Shown one piece after another: positions 23,784-34,865 of a stretch of DNA of 64,000 nucleotides. The DNA comes from Cavia porcellus (Eukaryota; Chordata; Mammalia; Rodentia; Caviidae). Positions within the stretch are counted from its first letter, which is position 1, and each line of letters opens with the position of its first letter. The position numbers and the translations under genes are program-made. Location of the stretch: contig NW_026947507.1 of the NCBI RefSeq assembly GCF_034190915.1, forward strand, positions 31,238,001 through 31,302,000. The letters are read 5' to 3'. The notes beneath the pieces are model-generated. The model was not told the DNA's origin and did no database searches. It saw nothing but the letters and a program-made list of their open reading frames with translations.

Positions 23784-24873
23784 GTTTCTGGTTTCTTTCA
23801 GACTGTTCTGGAGTTCTCTGGCCCTCTCCGAATTGCTTAGGGCCTTTCAGAAGCGTGCTGGCTTGAGTTTTTGCTGTCCTCCCCAATTTGCTGTTATCTG
23901 GGGTAGGCTGGGATGCAGGGGCGGTACAGTCTAGTCTCTAGCCTCTGTGTCAGTTAGTTCATAAATTAGGCTGTACTTTCTGGTTGTCACTGAGTTGTGA
24001 CCATTCTGCATCCGCCCATTGGGCCCCAAGCAGAGGCCTAGTCTAGCCCCAGTAGCTCTTCCCAGTTCTCCCTGAATCAGAAGCAGCTGGGTAATGGCAC
24101 AGGATTCTGCCCAGGTCCCAGCCATTCTCTTCCAAACCTCTCTGTGATAGGAGAACCAGAAAAGCAGATCTGCCCAAAACCAAGATGGCTCCCACTAAGT
24201 TCTCCGTGCGGAGCTGAAGCCAGCAAGCAATCAGACTCTGCCAGGACTCAAGATGTCTTCCACCAGCCCTCCCTACAGGGGGATCTGGTGATGTCACCAA
24301 GCTGCGGTTTCTGCCACCAGGCTAATATGTCTGCACCAGATTCTGTGTTATTGATTTCCCCGTGGTGGCGGGCCAGCTGTTCTCTGGTCAAACCCAGCAA
24401 CTGCGGGGTTTTCTGTACTCACCAGAGTCCGGTGCAAGTCCCCACTCCGGGACCGCCGCACACCAAGCCGTCCACTTTTCCCCACCTCGCGGCTCAGCGC
24501 TGACTGGTCAGATTTCTGTGCACCGTTTAGATTCGAAACGCCAGAGTTCTGTACATCTGCTCTGGTGCAGCGGTGCAGAACTGGCTGCCACCTGGAGTCT
24601 CGATCTGGGTCTCAGTTTCCGCAGTCCCCAAAAGCAACTCAGCTTTTCGTGCTGGGTCCACGAGTCTGTTCGTTGATTTAAGGGCGCGGGATTTGCAGCC
24701 TCCGGTCTCAGCACGACTTTAAATCCTCCAGCTATACTGTCTTGGTTAATAAGAATCGCTATCGATTTGTCTGGTCCTCTCCATGCTGTCTTTTTTTTTT
24801 AGCTTTGAGTTTGAATTCTCTGGAGAGATTCTTCGCTCGATCCCCTAGCTCGCCGCCATTTTCAGACCTCCCC
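23784..24873 (-). promoter_or_regulatory. HAL1-like 5' UTR / internal promoter
   Basis: About 1.09 kb, far more GC- and CpG-rich than its surroundings. On the - strand it starts with AAAATGGCGGC, a YY1-type motif in the position where L1 promoters carry theirs. On the + strand, degenerate units recur with openings CCAAGATGGC (~24178), CTCAAGATGTC (~24246) and CTAATATGTC (~24321), a spacing of about 70 nt that suggests remnant tandem promoter units. Open frames on the + strand (24144-24503, 119 codons; 24362-24676, 104 codons) run antisense here. I recognise no protein in them. Confidence 0.65.
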
Positions 24874-24884
24874 GCAAGTGTCTT
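24873..24884. repeat. Target-site duplication, right copy (HAL1-like)
   Basis: CGCAAGTGTCTT, the partner of 21228-21239, directly adjoining the 5' end of the element. The leading C could belong to either the element or the duplication. Confidence 0.85.
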
Positions 24885-24984
24885 ACAGCACCAAGCAGGT
24901 GATGGAAATGAATGAAGCAGGCTGGATATAAACCAAAGATAATAATAGAGACTAAGGCAAAGTGAGTTTGTTAATTTTAAAGGA

Positions 24985-25210
24985 ACCCAAAGAATAATAT
25001 TTTTATTTTAAGATTATTAAAAGCAAACAAAAATAAAAACGTTATAGAATTTCAAAACAAGATGATAAGAAATTGACAATAGTCACTATATTGTATGTTG
25101 TCATCTTCAAAGCAATTGCTCAGATTACAAGACACAGGCACATTAATGCAAAACAGATCAAACAACACAAGCACTCAGTTTCTTTCCACTAACTAACAGA
25201 ATTTTAGTAG
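24985..25210 (-). mobile_element. Decayed 5'-truncated 3' end of HAL1-like family
   Basis: A block GATAAGAAATTGACAATAG...CATCTTCAAAG..TTGCTCAGATTACAAGA matches in order and spacing GGTAAGAAATTGCCAGTTG...CTTCTTCGAAATGGCTGTTCAGGTTATAGAA in the 3' UTR of the element at 21240. The copy is more diverged and therefore older. It lies only about 110 nt right of the young element. Ends are approximate. Confidence 0.5.
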
Positions 25211-25309
25211 TGCATTATCTTAGCTAATAAAGTTTCTTAAAGTCCACTTTGAGCCTAGTATCAGGAAACTGTGCTTCATAAACTAGTTAGGGAGCCTTGA
25301 TTTCCTTCC

Positions 25310-25505
25310 CAGCTCACTGCATGCTATGTATAATGTCTTCTATAATTCTAACAATCCTATAGAAGAGACGTTATTGGTACCTGATTCTACCAATAAGGAA
25401 AACAAAGTGATGCAAAGGTATCTACTTACCCCAAGGCACCCAAGGCTCCCTTTCCAGGTGTGTTAACCCTAGAGTCTGAATTCTCAGTCATTAGCTCCAG
25501 TGCCT
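25310..25505 (-). repeat. MIR-like SINE
   Basis: + strand AATTCTAACAATCCTATAGAAGAGACGTTATTGG...CCAATAAGGAAAACAAAGTGATGCAAAGG...CCCAAGGCACCCAAGG is a reversed MIR with the usual 'AACCCTATGAGG' and 'AGGTCACAC' positions. Confidence 0.55.
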
Positions 25506-28500
25506 TTTGGAACCTGTGACTTTTGACCAGCCGAGCTAACCATGCATGTATTCCTCACCCGCACCCAGATCTTCTGCTTCTGCTGCAGATCTCACTGCTC
25601 CCTTTTGCTCTTTGCAGTGCTCCTCTGAGCTTACTGGCACCTTTGTATTTTAGACATTTCTCCTCTGGCAGTTGACACTTCTCTCTGAAACAGCTCCATA
25701 CATTGTGTGTCTAACACACAGTTACTGAGTCACAACTCTCGGGAGCACATTCTCCACATTGTCAGTCAGTGTGACAAGCATATCAATACATTTTTGCTAC
25801 GACTGATTTAACTAAGTGCATCTTTTCCTTTATCTTGAAAAAGGCGTTTCAACAATGCTGAGTTTTCATCATATGCTGTATTTGTCTTCCTTTTTTGGTT
25901 ACTTGGGCTGTTCCAAGTTCAACAGGATTGCAAATACTATCAAGTAAGATGATTCCTTCTTTGTATTTTTATGTCAGCTTCAAACATTTTTGAAAGGTAA
26001 ATGAGCACACTCATGAGTACAGATCCAAATCAATTGTATTTTGAGAAAAAGAAGCATTCTCTCACGTATCCACTCTCAGATATCTTTATGAGTTTTGCAA
26101 GAACAAGAATAGCTGGGATGGTATCCCTGCTTCTGTTTGGGGATCAGAGAGTCTGCTATTAAGTCCTACAGCTCATGGAAGACATAACTAAAGAGTCATT
26201 CACATGAATGCTTTCAGTTTATTCAGTTTTTAACATTTTGTAAAATCTGTCATCAGGGCAAGGTTTTGTGGGCTACATGAATCTTAACATTTTGAATTAT
26301 ACAAAAAGAATAAGAAATTCCTGTGTCATTTATTACAACATGATATATTTTTCTTTCCTAACAAAAAATCATATTTGTACAATTTTTTAGATTCTGCCTA
26401 TGCAAAGTAATTCACTCACCTACCCTTCTTGTCTTTATTCCCAGTTAAAAACAAGACCTATTACTCTGATATAAGACTCAATATTCACAGAAAGTCTATT
26501 TCTCATTTTAAAAATAGATGGGTGGGGGAAGAGATCTTTAGCTGACCTAATTCTGTGTCAACAAATCTCATTTCCATCCCTCAGAGATGTCACAAACATG
26601 ATGCAGTAAGCCAAAAGGTAAGGCCAACCAAAGCCAAGTTGGATGTGGTGTGCTAAATCGCTTAAGCTTTACCCTAAAACATCATGACGTTTTCATCTCC
26701 GCTTTGAGACCATGCACAAAAGACACTAAATGACCATCATCCATGGATCCAAAGTGGAAGAGAATTGGGAGTGGGATATTCCAGGAAGTTACAGAATACT
26801 CGGATTGTTCATTCATGAATAGAATAGTTAGTTAAAAACAGGGAATCTGTATCCACGGATATTTGTAATCTGATAGAGACGAGTTTGTTTCATATTTTCT
26901 GTTTGTTTAATAGCAAGTCAATTAAAGTTGCCTGAATCTGCATCTCAGCATGACTTTTGTGTTTCCTAATTATCTAGTTTGTAGTTGTTTCATGAAAGAT
27001 CTACTCTAGGTCATATGTTTTTCTACTGTTCTTAAATACATGTGTAGGATAGAAATTATTTATTATGGGCATATCTATGAATTTTGTAATTCATTAACAA
27101 ATCATTAGTTATTTCTGAGAGTCTGTGGTTTTGTTGTTTCCCAATGTATTTGAAATTGTAACTAGTACAATTAGATTTTAATTAGCATTCATGTTCTCTA
27201 ACCACTAACATGAAAAGTAACCTTAAAATGGAGTTTGTTTTAGTGACCAGTGAGCTAACTCCAAACAGTTTTATTTTGAGCACATTCAATGCTATTGTGA
27301 TTTTTTAAAGCAGATGACATGCAGAAGAATAACATGGGGGCTTTGTTCAGATGTGAATTACAGGGGCCCTACCACCAGAATTTCTCATTCAAAATTTGAT
27401 GTGGGGCCCAAAATGTTACTAAATTTGCCACAACAGTGGGTCTTTTCTCCCTCCAGGACTGCAAATTTTAGGACAAAACTAGGCAAAACCCAGTGTAGCA
27501 GCAATCAAAATTTTTTTCTTTGTCAAAGACTAGAAAAAATGGGAGGAGCAACCATAGTCAGCTTCTGAAACAGAACAAAGCCTGTGGGTTCTGGTAAGGA
27601 TTTGCCCTGTGGAAGACGAGGTTGTAAAGAAAAATAAAAAAGTATTATTCATTAAAAGAGCGGGGTTCCCCCTTTGTTTTCTCCTGACATGGGATGGTTT
27701 GGGTTTGGGTCAGAAGCAGATCAGACTTAAGACGGCTCCAGTGGATAGGGGTGTCTGGGGGTAAGTATAAGGTCCGTGTGTCACCCTCTCTATCTGAAAC
27801 TGGTTTTGCCTGGCTCCATCCTGCACCCTTTTTTTGCAGCATTGGCTGAGCCTGGCATAGTTTGTCAAGTAAAACTTTCTTTATCTGAAATCGAACACTG
27901 GTTTTTCTCAGCATTTCAGAATATCTAGCCTAGGAACAGAAATTATGGAATTTCTAACAAGTCCCTGAGCTGGCATTTGGAAACACTCTTTGAGAATGAC
28001 TGCTCCATAGGAATGGATCTTCTAGCAACTTTTGTAATGTGGCAATTTCCAGAACTTTGGAAGAGTCTTCTAGCACAAAGTATCTTAGGAAAGTGTGTAG
28101 GTGATGTAATACATTTCAGACTCTGTTGTAGATTTTTTTTAACAAATGCGGTCTTTGCTCTGTCATTCTGCACATTCCCTGATGCTGCCAGAAAGCTAAC
28201 AAATGTGGTGAACAGGGTCAAGGAGAAAAGAAATGCCTTTGCCTCTCGCGTGTATTTTAGTATTGTGCAAATAAACTGCCTTCGTCCCACAAATATCTTT
28301 AAAGCATTTTCATTAGGCAGTGCCTTGGGATTTAGATTTTAAGACGGAATACATATGCAAGTAATTTAAATCAGAAACACTGACACTGTGTTGTAAAGTT
28401 TGGTTTAGTGAGAGCAAATGGAAAATTTTGCATCACTTAATACTATAATTCAGAAATCTGCTCAGAAAAATCTGGCAGGATATTTCTGAGTAAATAATAG

Positions 28501-31500
28501 AGTTCTATTCAATGCCTCCTGTTCTTTAGAATACTGGTGGTAAACGTACGGCACAAATATTGTTTTTCTCTTAAGACAAGATGGATTTGCAGAGAGCCTG
28601 AAGGTTTCTGGAAGTCAAAGGGGACACTTGGCAGAGTTAGAAAAAGTTGGGTGGCGTACTGTAGTCCACGCCTACCTTGACCCTTGAGGAGGTGAAAAGG
28701 AGCCACTTTCTGATCATTTCCACCAGGTTCCTGTGACCACTGTGGCCACTCGAAGAGAGATGTGTCGCCTTAAAAGTGAGAGATTTGAAAACTGAATATT
28801 TGGTATAGACCTACAGAGGAAAAGCAGGGGCCGCTGGTCCTCTGCTAGTGACAAGGCAGAGGTGAGGTGGCTCCATTGGCGGAGGTGCATTGCATCAGTG
28901 AGGAGGTGGACAGTTTGTATTCTCTGTATTCCCTGTGGGTAAAGCCAACACAGTAATCTCAGAAGTAGAGATCAAGAACTTGCATGTTTAATAAATGCTC
29001 CAGGATGCTGTTGTAGATTAGGGGTACAGACCTCGCGAACCCCCAGAGGGTCTCCTGGCAGCCCCAGGAAAGCTGTAACAATGATGACGTCTTTGGTGGC
29101 ACCTGGTGCGCCCGGCATGAGATCACACAACGCTTTATAAAGCTAAGCAAGAAAGCCAAATGTTATGTGAATTTTCACGGATTATCACTTTCCTATCACA
29201 ACTTTTGCAAACTGCTACTGAATTTCAACATCACAAATATTAAATTATAGCACTTTCATGGCAGCTTTGTTAAAGTAAGGCTTTTAGCCTCTCCTTCATC
29301 TGTTTTTCACTTTGAAGGCATGCAAAATGTATTTGAACTTTGCATAGAACCTGAAAAAACAGCATGAATGAACAGTTAGTTTATACATCTCTTGATTCCC
29401 GTGCCACCTACGGAACTTCAGGTGCGCTAACACGGTTCCTAGGAAGAGGGAGCTGTGGCACCACGTCTGTCTGCCTGCTGTCCTGTGAACTCAGGGGTTC
29501 CTGTAAGGCTTTGTAATCCATGGTCGCCTTACACTGAGTTTTCCTCTTCAAATAGCACTGGCAATGTTATTGTTTGAAATTAGAAAGAATCTCTGAAAAT
29601 TATTTCATCCAGCTCTTCAGCTCCACTGATATTCTTCTAATTGAAGCTCATTAAGTATTAAGTTTTGATCCAGGTCATTTCATCAAATGGATTCTTAAAC
29701 AAAAGAAGGTCCAATTTTTAAGGGGATTTCAAAGCAGTTTCACAACGGAGAGTTATTTGACGTGACTATTTGGTTAGTGAAGGTGTTCTCATACACTGGA
29801 GCATTTGGCAGTCTGAACCTGTAAATCTGCTCTTTGTATCATCTTGCACCTTTTCTTTCTTTAGTCAAACTAAATATTGAAGTGATTCAAGCTGTACTTA
29901 TTAAGTCCCAAAATGCTACTGCTAAAATATATTTTATAATTATACTGGTTATTTAGATAAACCTTACAATAAATCAGTGCCGAATCAAGATTTTAAAAAT
30001 CAATCTTTCACAGACAAGATATGGACTTCTGGTAAATGCCAGAGTAACACTAAAATCTTTCTAATTCAATATTAATTCAACATAAAGTCTAGAATGAAAT
30101 ATTCAAGTATTCCCTAGTCACATTATTAAAATTTTTCCCTTATTATACTTGGAAGATGACATTGTTTAATGAGAAAAAAATGAACAGAGGAAAATATATA
30201 AATTGTTAATTAACTCAAATAGATCTTTAGAAGGAAAGTTATGTGATGGTTTGCCAATAAGGGGAAAGGAAGGGTAATGTTTATAAATAAAATTGTTTAC
30301 ACTAAAAAATTCACAAAGCTCTCTGGATCATTAAGCTTGGACTTTTAAATATTATGTTCCAAACATCAAATTACAGAATCCTAACCCTCAGACTAGGAAG
30401 GAAGCTAGAAAGTCTCTTTATTTATTTAATTTTTTTACTAGGAATTGCATTGTTCTGCAAGTAGCAAAGACTTTGGAAATCACAGCTTAATGATATAAAC
30501 TTTCTTTTCCTCACATTCAACAGGAAGGCGAAGATTATCTGTTGCTAACTGGGCTGAGGTTGTTCCAATTCCTAAGTCTTTTACTCTGAGGTTGCAAAAA
30601 AAAAATTGCTACTTGATCTGTTTGTTATGACTTCCAAGTGGCAATGATGAAAACATAAAGGGAAACAATAAAGGGCAATTCTTTAATGTCTCAGTGTATA
30701 TCTACTGGTATCTTATTGATGGAAAGTAGCCAGAATTCAACTCTATGAGAAAGCTGGCAAAACAAAACAAACAAAGCTTTTAGTTGGGCACAGTGTCAAC
30801 CTAATAGAATTAGCCTGTCGATAAAGGAAGAAATGAAAAATGATTCTCTGTCTGCTCATCTCAAATACAATCATGGAGATTTGATTTTTCTATGGAAATA
30901 CAGTGGACCAAAGAAAAATAAAGACATAATACCTAATACAGAAAGAAGTGACATCGTGGCTGTAAAGACATTAAAGTTGATTTTGGGGTCTGCCCTTTAG
31001 AAGTGTGGGAAACAGTGCCTTGTGTGAACCTCTCATCCTCAGACTGTCTTCCTCCCTCTCCCACTCTGAGAAGGCAGCCCTCCCCTTCCTGAGGGCGTGC
31101 AGCACGGGAACAATGATCCTCTGTACATTTGCTGCTCTCTCTGCGGCAACAAATCAAGGCCACTATGAAAGAGGCTTTGACAGATTTTCTTCCATTTCCC
31201 AGATTTTAAAATGTTTTTCTAACAGAGTGAAGAACAGAAAATGTTGACTCCTCTGCACATATCAATCAAACAATTCGAACACTTGCTAAACTTACGTATT
31301 TAACAGTGCAACAGTGTGTCATCATTATGTGAGAATCTGAGAACTAGATGATACCCATTATTACAGAAAACCAAGTAACAAATGGTAAGCAAAAACTGAA
31401 AAGAGAAACAATTTCTAAAATCTTAAAACATTACAACTACCTCACTCAGTGTTACAGAATGAGACAAAGACTAGCAACACAAAAATGACTGGATTGCATT

Positions 31501-31716
31501 CCTCTGCAGAAAAAGAAATCACTTTTGTTGTAATTTAAGTCTGTAGGTTATGACTTCCTATTTTTTCAACTTTCATAAAGATTTACTTGACTATACAGTG
31601 TCATCTAAACTTGCAAAACCACAGTGCTCTCCCGCCATTTGTAATCTGGGAAGTAAAGTCCAAGTACAACGTTCTGGTTACTGATTCAGTTTTGTGTGAC
31701 TCATTTCTGATTGCAG
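25506..31716 (+). other. MARCHF1 intron 5' of exon 31717
   Basis: Apart from the MER5-like fragment at 27335, I recognise no repeat or exon. The antiparallel open frames at 27943-28342 are noted as a finding. 27645-27914 and 28509-29159 have short frames without homology I know. Confidence 0.45.
27335..27440. mobile_element. MER5-like fragment
   Basis: CAGGGGCCCTACCACCAGAATTTCTCATTCAAAATTTGATGTGGGGCCCAAAATG corresponds to the central GGGCCCCACCCCCAGAGTTTCTGATTCAG region of MER5. Confidence 0.45.
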
Positions 31717-31864
31717 TGGGAAAAACTACAGATGACTACGAGCGAGAGGAGGAAAATATTCTGCTCTGTCACATTCCATGTCATCGCCATTACCTGTGTG
31801 GTTTGGTCTTTGTATGTATTGATAGATCGGACAGCAGAAGAAATCAAGCAAGGCAATGACAATG
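31717..31864 (+). CDS. MARCHF1: MARCHF1 penultimate coding exon (first membrane segment)
   Basis: Membrane-associated RING-CH E3 ubiquitin ligase that ubiquitinates MHC class II and CD86 in endosomes of antigen-presenting cells (established for the family). The 148-nt exon encodes 49 residues starting [13 protein letters not shown], then a hydrophobic stretch ([23 protein letters not shown], first transmembrane helix), then [13 protein letters not shown], and ends with the first base of a Gly codon. It is preceded by a pyrimidine-rich acceptor ending TTGCAG and followed by donor G|GTGAGA. The split Gly codon is completed by the exon at 45447. The residues match vertebrate MARCHF1 almost exactly as I know it. 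The RING-CH exon that should precede it was not found in 1-31716 and probably lies left of the window. No stop codon or other damage is visible. Confidence 0.96.
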
Positions 31865-33689
31865 GTGAGAATATGTGTTTCTTCTTTTCTCCTCTTTTGG
31901 GTTATAATGGGGGGGACAGGGTGGCTCCTTCTCCAGTCTGTGCTCATATGTGTGATACCTGAACAACAGCCAGTGCTTGCAGATGAGTCTTTCCCACTTC
32001 TTGATTATCTCTGACTGTCACAGGGGTCCATGCCAAGATGTGAGACGTATCAAGTCCATGTAAAACTTCACAGGAGGAAACACGTAGATGGCCTTCACCA
32101 CCACCTTAGGCTTTTCAGGAGCTGAGTGAGGACCAGGTTCTACCTGACATAAAAAGGCAAACAGTTGTAAAGATGGAATTTTATTACATTCACCTTACTT
32201 GTTGCTTCCTTTAATGCACAGAGAGGACGCACCAGTAGAGAACGTGGTGTAACTTCTTAGTACCACATAGTTTGACAGACTGGGCAAGCACTATGGCTTC
32301 AAATTTAAGCCACGCCCAGTTTGAGTGTAAAGCCAATGTCAAGTTTGCGAAGAAAGATGTTCCAGAATATCTTCTTGTATTTAAAATGGGCAGATTGTTT
32401 AAAACAGAAGCAAAATACAAAGCACAGTACTATAAAATGTCACCAATACTCATTTCTGTAGATCCCCAGTTCTCTTTCCTGTCAGACACTATGGGTGTCA
32501 ACCACTAGCTTCCCTCACAGCTGGTGAAACAGGAAGCAGTATTTCCACACACGCCTAGAAACTGTGAATTTGAAAGGAGAAGTTTTTCAGATGGTCCCAT
32601 TGTAAGTCTGTAGTGTCGTGAAAAGCATCTACATGACCTATTTGCCCCCAGAACAGAAATTAAACACAGGAAAAAGATAAGGTTAAAGGAGAGGAAAAAT
32701 AAAGAATTTTGAAAGGTTTGTTGCTTCTGTTTGTATGGATTCATCTGCAGAAAAAGGCTGGTCCACCCAGACTGGCCCTGTGCCTGGCACACCTACGAAG
32801 GCTTGCCTCTAGCATCTCAGAAGCAGGAGGGGCTGGGAGAGTACCAGGGATTGTGTGGCCCACCATATGCCCTGTGGTGACAGTTAATGTAGTTTAAAGA
32901 AGGGGAGAGAGAGAAGAGCTAGTGGCAGAGTTGCAGGACCTCTGTCCTATTCTGAAAGCATGAAAACCCTGCCAAGTCTAAACAATGGAAAGCCAGAAGG
33001 TGGGGGTATGTTTTGCTTTTCATTCAGTAATGACTCATTTGTGCACTGTATCATTCATATCAAACTACATCATTCGCAACTGCATTATGCACTGTTCCAG
33101 AAATTCTTAAATTTAAAATGTATTGCATCTCAATTAAACACATTCCATGAGAATTTTGATTTTTGTTTCTTTGTTGTTTGCTTTTGTTTTGGTGATTGTT
33201 GCTAAATTCTAAATCCACGTTTCTTCTAGATGTAGGTAAAAGTCAGGTACAGAATGTGTGTCATACACACTGCATCACATGTGCACAGAAAAATGGGGGC
33301 TTCCCTGCCTCACGTCACCCAGTGCACTGGGAGGGCTCCGTTGCTTTCCTGGCAACACAGAGCAGACCTGATGCCCACTTCATAAGTTTGGATGACTCAT
33401 TAGAACTCAACATTTGAGAACCAGGAATTTGCCTGGAGGTGATACAGCCACTGTCTTCTCCCAGGATTCACCCTGAGTTAGCCTGTAGGGATCCTCTTCT
33501 GGAGCTACAGGAGAAGAAAAAAAGGTGAAGGCAGAAATAGTCCATCTCATTGATAGGCCGACCCTCATCAGACACTCCTAAGAAAATCCCTCATAAATAT
33601 TTAGCTGTACTTCTAAGACATGTGACCTGTGATCATTTATCCTACAGTGATCATAACCTTCTCGACTTGGGCCACCTAAGTCTCTTCAG

Positions 33690-34490
33690 AATCCCCAAAT
33701 TCTGTGGCCCTTCCACTGTTCTGTTTCCCTGCTTATTTATTCTTCTGTGTTTAGCTGCTCCACCTATGTTGACAACCTCCCACATTTACCTCCTGCTCAT
33801 AACGTGCTCCAGCCTGGGTAGCTGCCTCCTCACCAGGGCCTGGCACCCGCAGTGGCCCCGACTCAGTGTGTCAGCCATAGCTGCCCTGTCTCTCACTCTG
33901 AACACTGTGGAAGGTATCAGTGACGTCCAACAGCCAGGTCCACCACCAGCCTTCATTCCTGATCCCCTCTCCTCCGTTAATCAGTCACCAAATCCTGTTT
34001 GTTTTACTTCTTTCACTCCTGGAGTCTGGCCATTTATATCCTTACAGTGGCCAAAATCCAGTTGCAAACTATTGTTCTTTTCTTACTTGAAAACTGCAAA
34101 AGCTTCTTAATTAAACTTTCTCCAGTTGTGCCATGGTCTGTAATGTAATCACGCCAAATTTACAAAATCGTGAATGGATCAAATTCTGTTTCCATTTAGC
34201 CAATATTCTCAATTTATAACCCAAACTCTTTGGTGGGTTGTGCTTCCCACCCAGAACTCAGCTGTCAGTGATCAGGCTGAACATCCACTGTGCTCCTCTC
34301 CAGTCTACTTCCAGACCCCTCGCACAGCCTTCCTTTTATGTAAGGCGTTTCCTCTTGTCTTCTCTTGCCCACCACCAGCACATACACAGACACTCACCTG
34401 GCCTCACCGCCTCCCTGGCTCTGAGTCACTGTCGGCAGGTAATAGCACCCACTCTGGGAATCCTACTTCAGCTCCACAATCTAGGATAAT
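33690..34490. repeat. Possible ancient L2-like remnant
   Basis: A pyrimidine-rich stretch with phrases such as CAATCAGTCACCAAATCCTG-like text, CCACACTGCTCCTCTCC and TTTTATGTAAGGCGTTTCCTC, resembling reversed L2 at low identity. It underlies the 186- and 172-codon open frames at 33550 and 34174, which I therefore do not call genes. Confidence 0.3.
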
Positions 34491-34501
34491 TACTGCTATC
34501 A

Positions 34502-34687
34502 CAGTGGTTCTTATCAGCCCACGACCAACATTAGCATCCACTAGGTGTTTGTGGATGTGCATAAAGATATACATTCTAACCTTGCATTCCCCTGGACCTA
34601 TCACAAGAGTCCTGAGGTGCAGAAGAGCGTTTTGTGCTTTGAAGTCTAGAGACAATTCTGACGCCTGCCAAGGTTTGAGAGCCACTG
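34502..34687 (+). mobile_element. MER5A-like hAT-Charlie MITE
   Basis: It begins CAGTGGTTCTTATCAG and ends AAGGTTTGAGAGCCACTG, near inverted termini of the MER5 type, 186 bp, the usual size. The interior is heavily diverged. Confidence 0.6.
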
Positions 34688-34734
34688 TCTAATACTGTGC
34701 ATTTCCACAGCATCCTGCATCCTCCTCCATGGGG

Positions 34735-34865
34735 ACACTCCACTTTGCTTGCATATTAGTATTGCCTGATTATCAATATTGTTGCAGAGATTCCATAATA
34801 CTATACAAAGCCTGAGCTCTATCCCTAGAAATTCAGACTTAATTCCCTCTATGTGATGAAGCATG
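34735..34865 (+). mobile_element. MER5-like fragment
   Basis: CTTTGCTTGCATATTAGTATTGCCTG...AGAAATTCAGACTTAATTCC resembles 'CTTGCATCAGAATCACCTGG...AGTTTCTGATTCAGTAG' of MER5. Fragmentary. Confidence 0.4.

Larger units (their letters stand above)
21240..24873 (-). mobile_element. Full-length HAL1-like (ORF2-less L1) retrotransposon
   Basis: Read on the - strand the element starts GGGGAGGTCTGAAAATGGCGGCG, with a YY1-like core at the very 5' end as in active L1s. It continues through a ~1.1 kb GC-rich 5' UTR and an L1-type ORF1 (23783-22685), then ~1.4 kb without any ORF2-like frame, and ends in an A-rich tail (T-rich on +, 21240-21270). A perfect duplication CGCAAGTGTCTT flanks it (21228-21239 and 24873-24884), so the whole 3.63 kb unit was inserted in one event and its 5' end is complete. 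An element with ORF1 but no ORF2 fits the HAL1 ('half-L1') class, which must borrow an L1 reverse transcriptase (family knowledge). It is antisense to MARCHF1. A deleted L1 is the alternative, but the relatives of its 3' UTR at ~25 and 43 kb argue for a family. Confidence 0.85.

Noticed and set aside
23467..23866. + strand frames of 92 and 66 codons
   Set aside because: Shadows antisense to the HAL1-like ORF1.
27645..27914. 89-codon - strand frame with LTR-like flavour
   Set aside because: I could not find paired ends, a poly(A) signal or a recognisable family, so no call was made.
33550..34692. Two long + strand open frames (186 and 172 codons)
   Set aside because: No recognisable domain, no splice or promoter context. 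The composition fits an old pyrimidine-rich repeat remnant.
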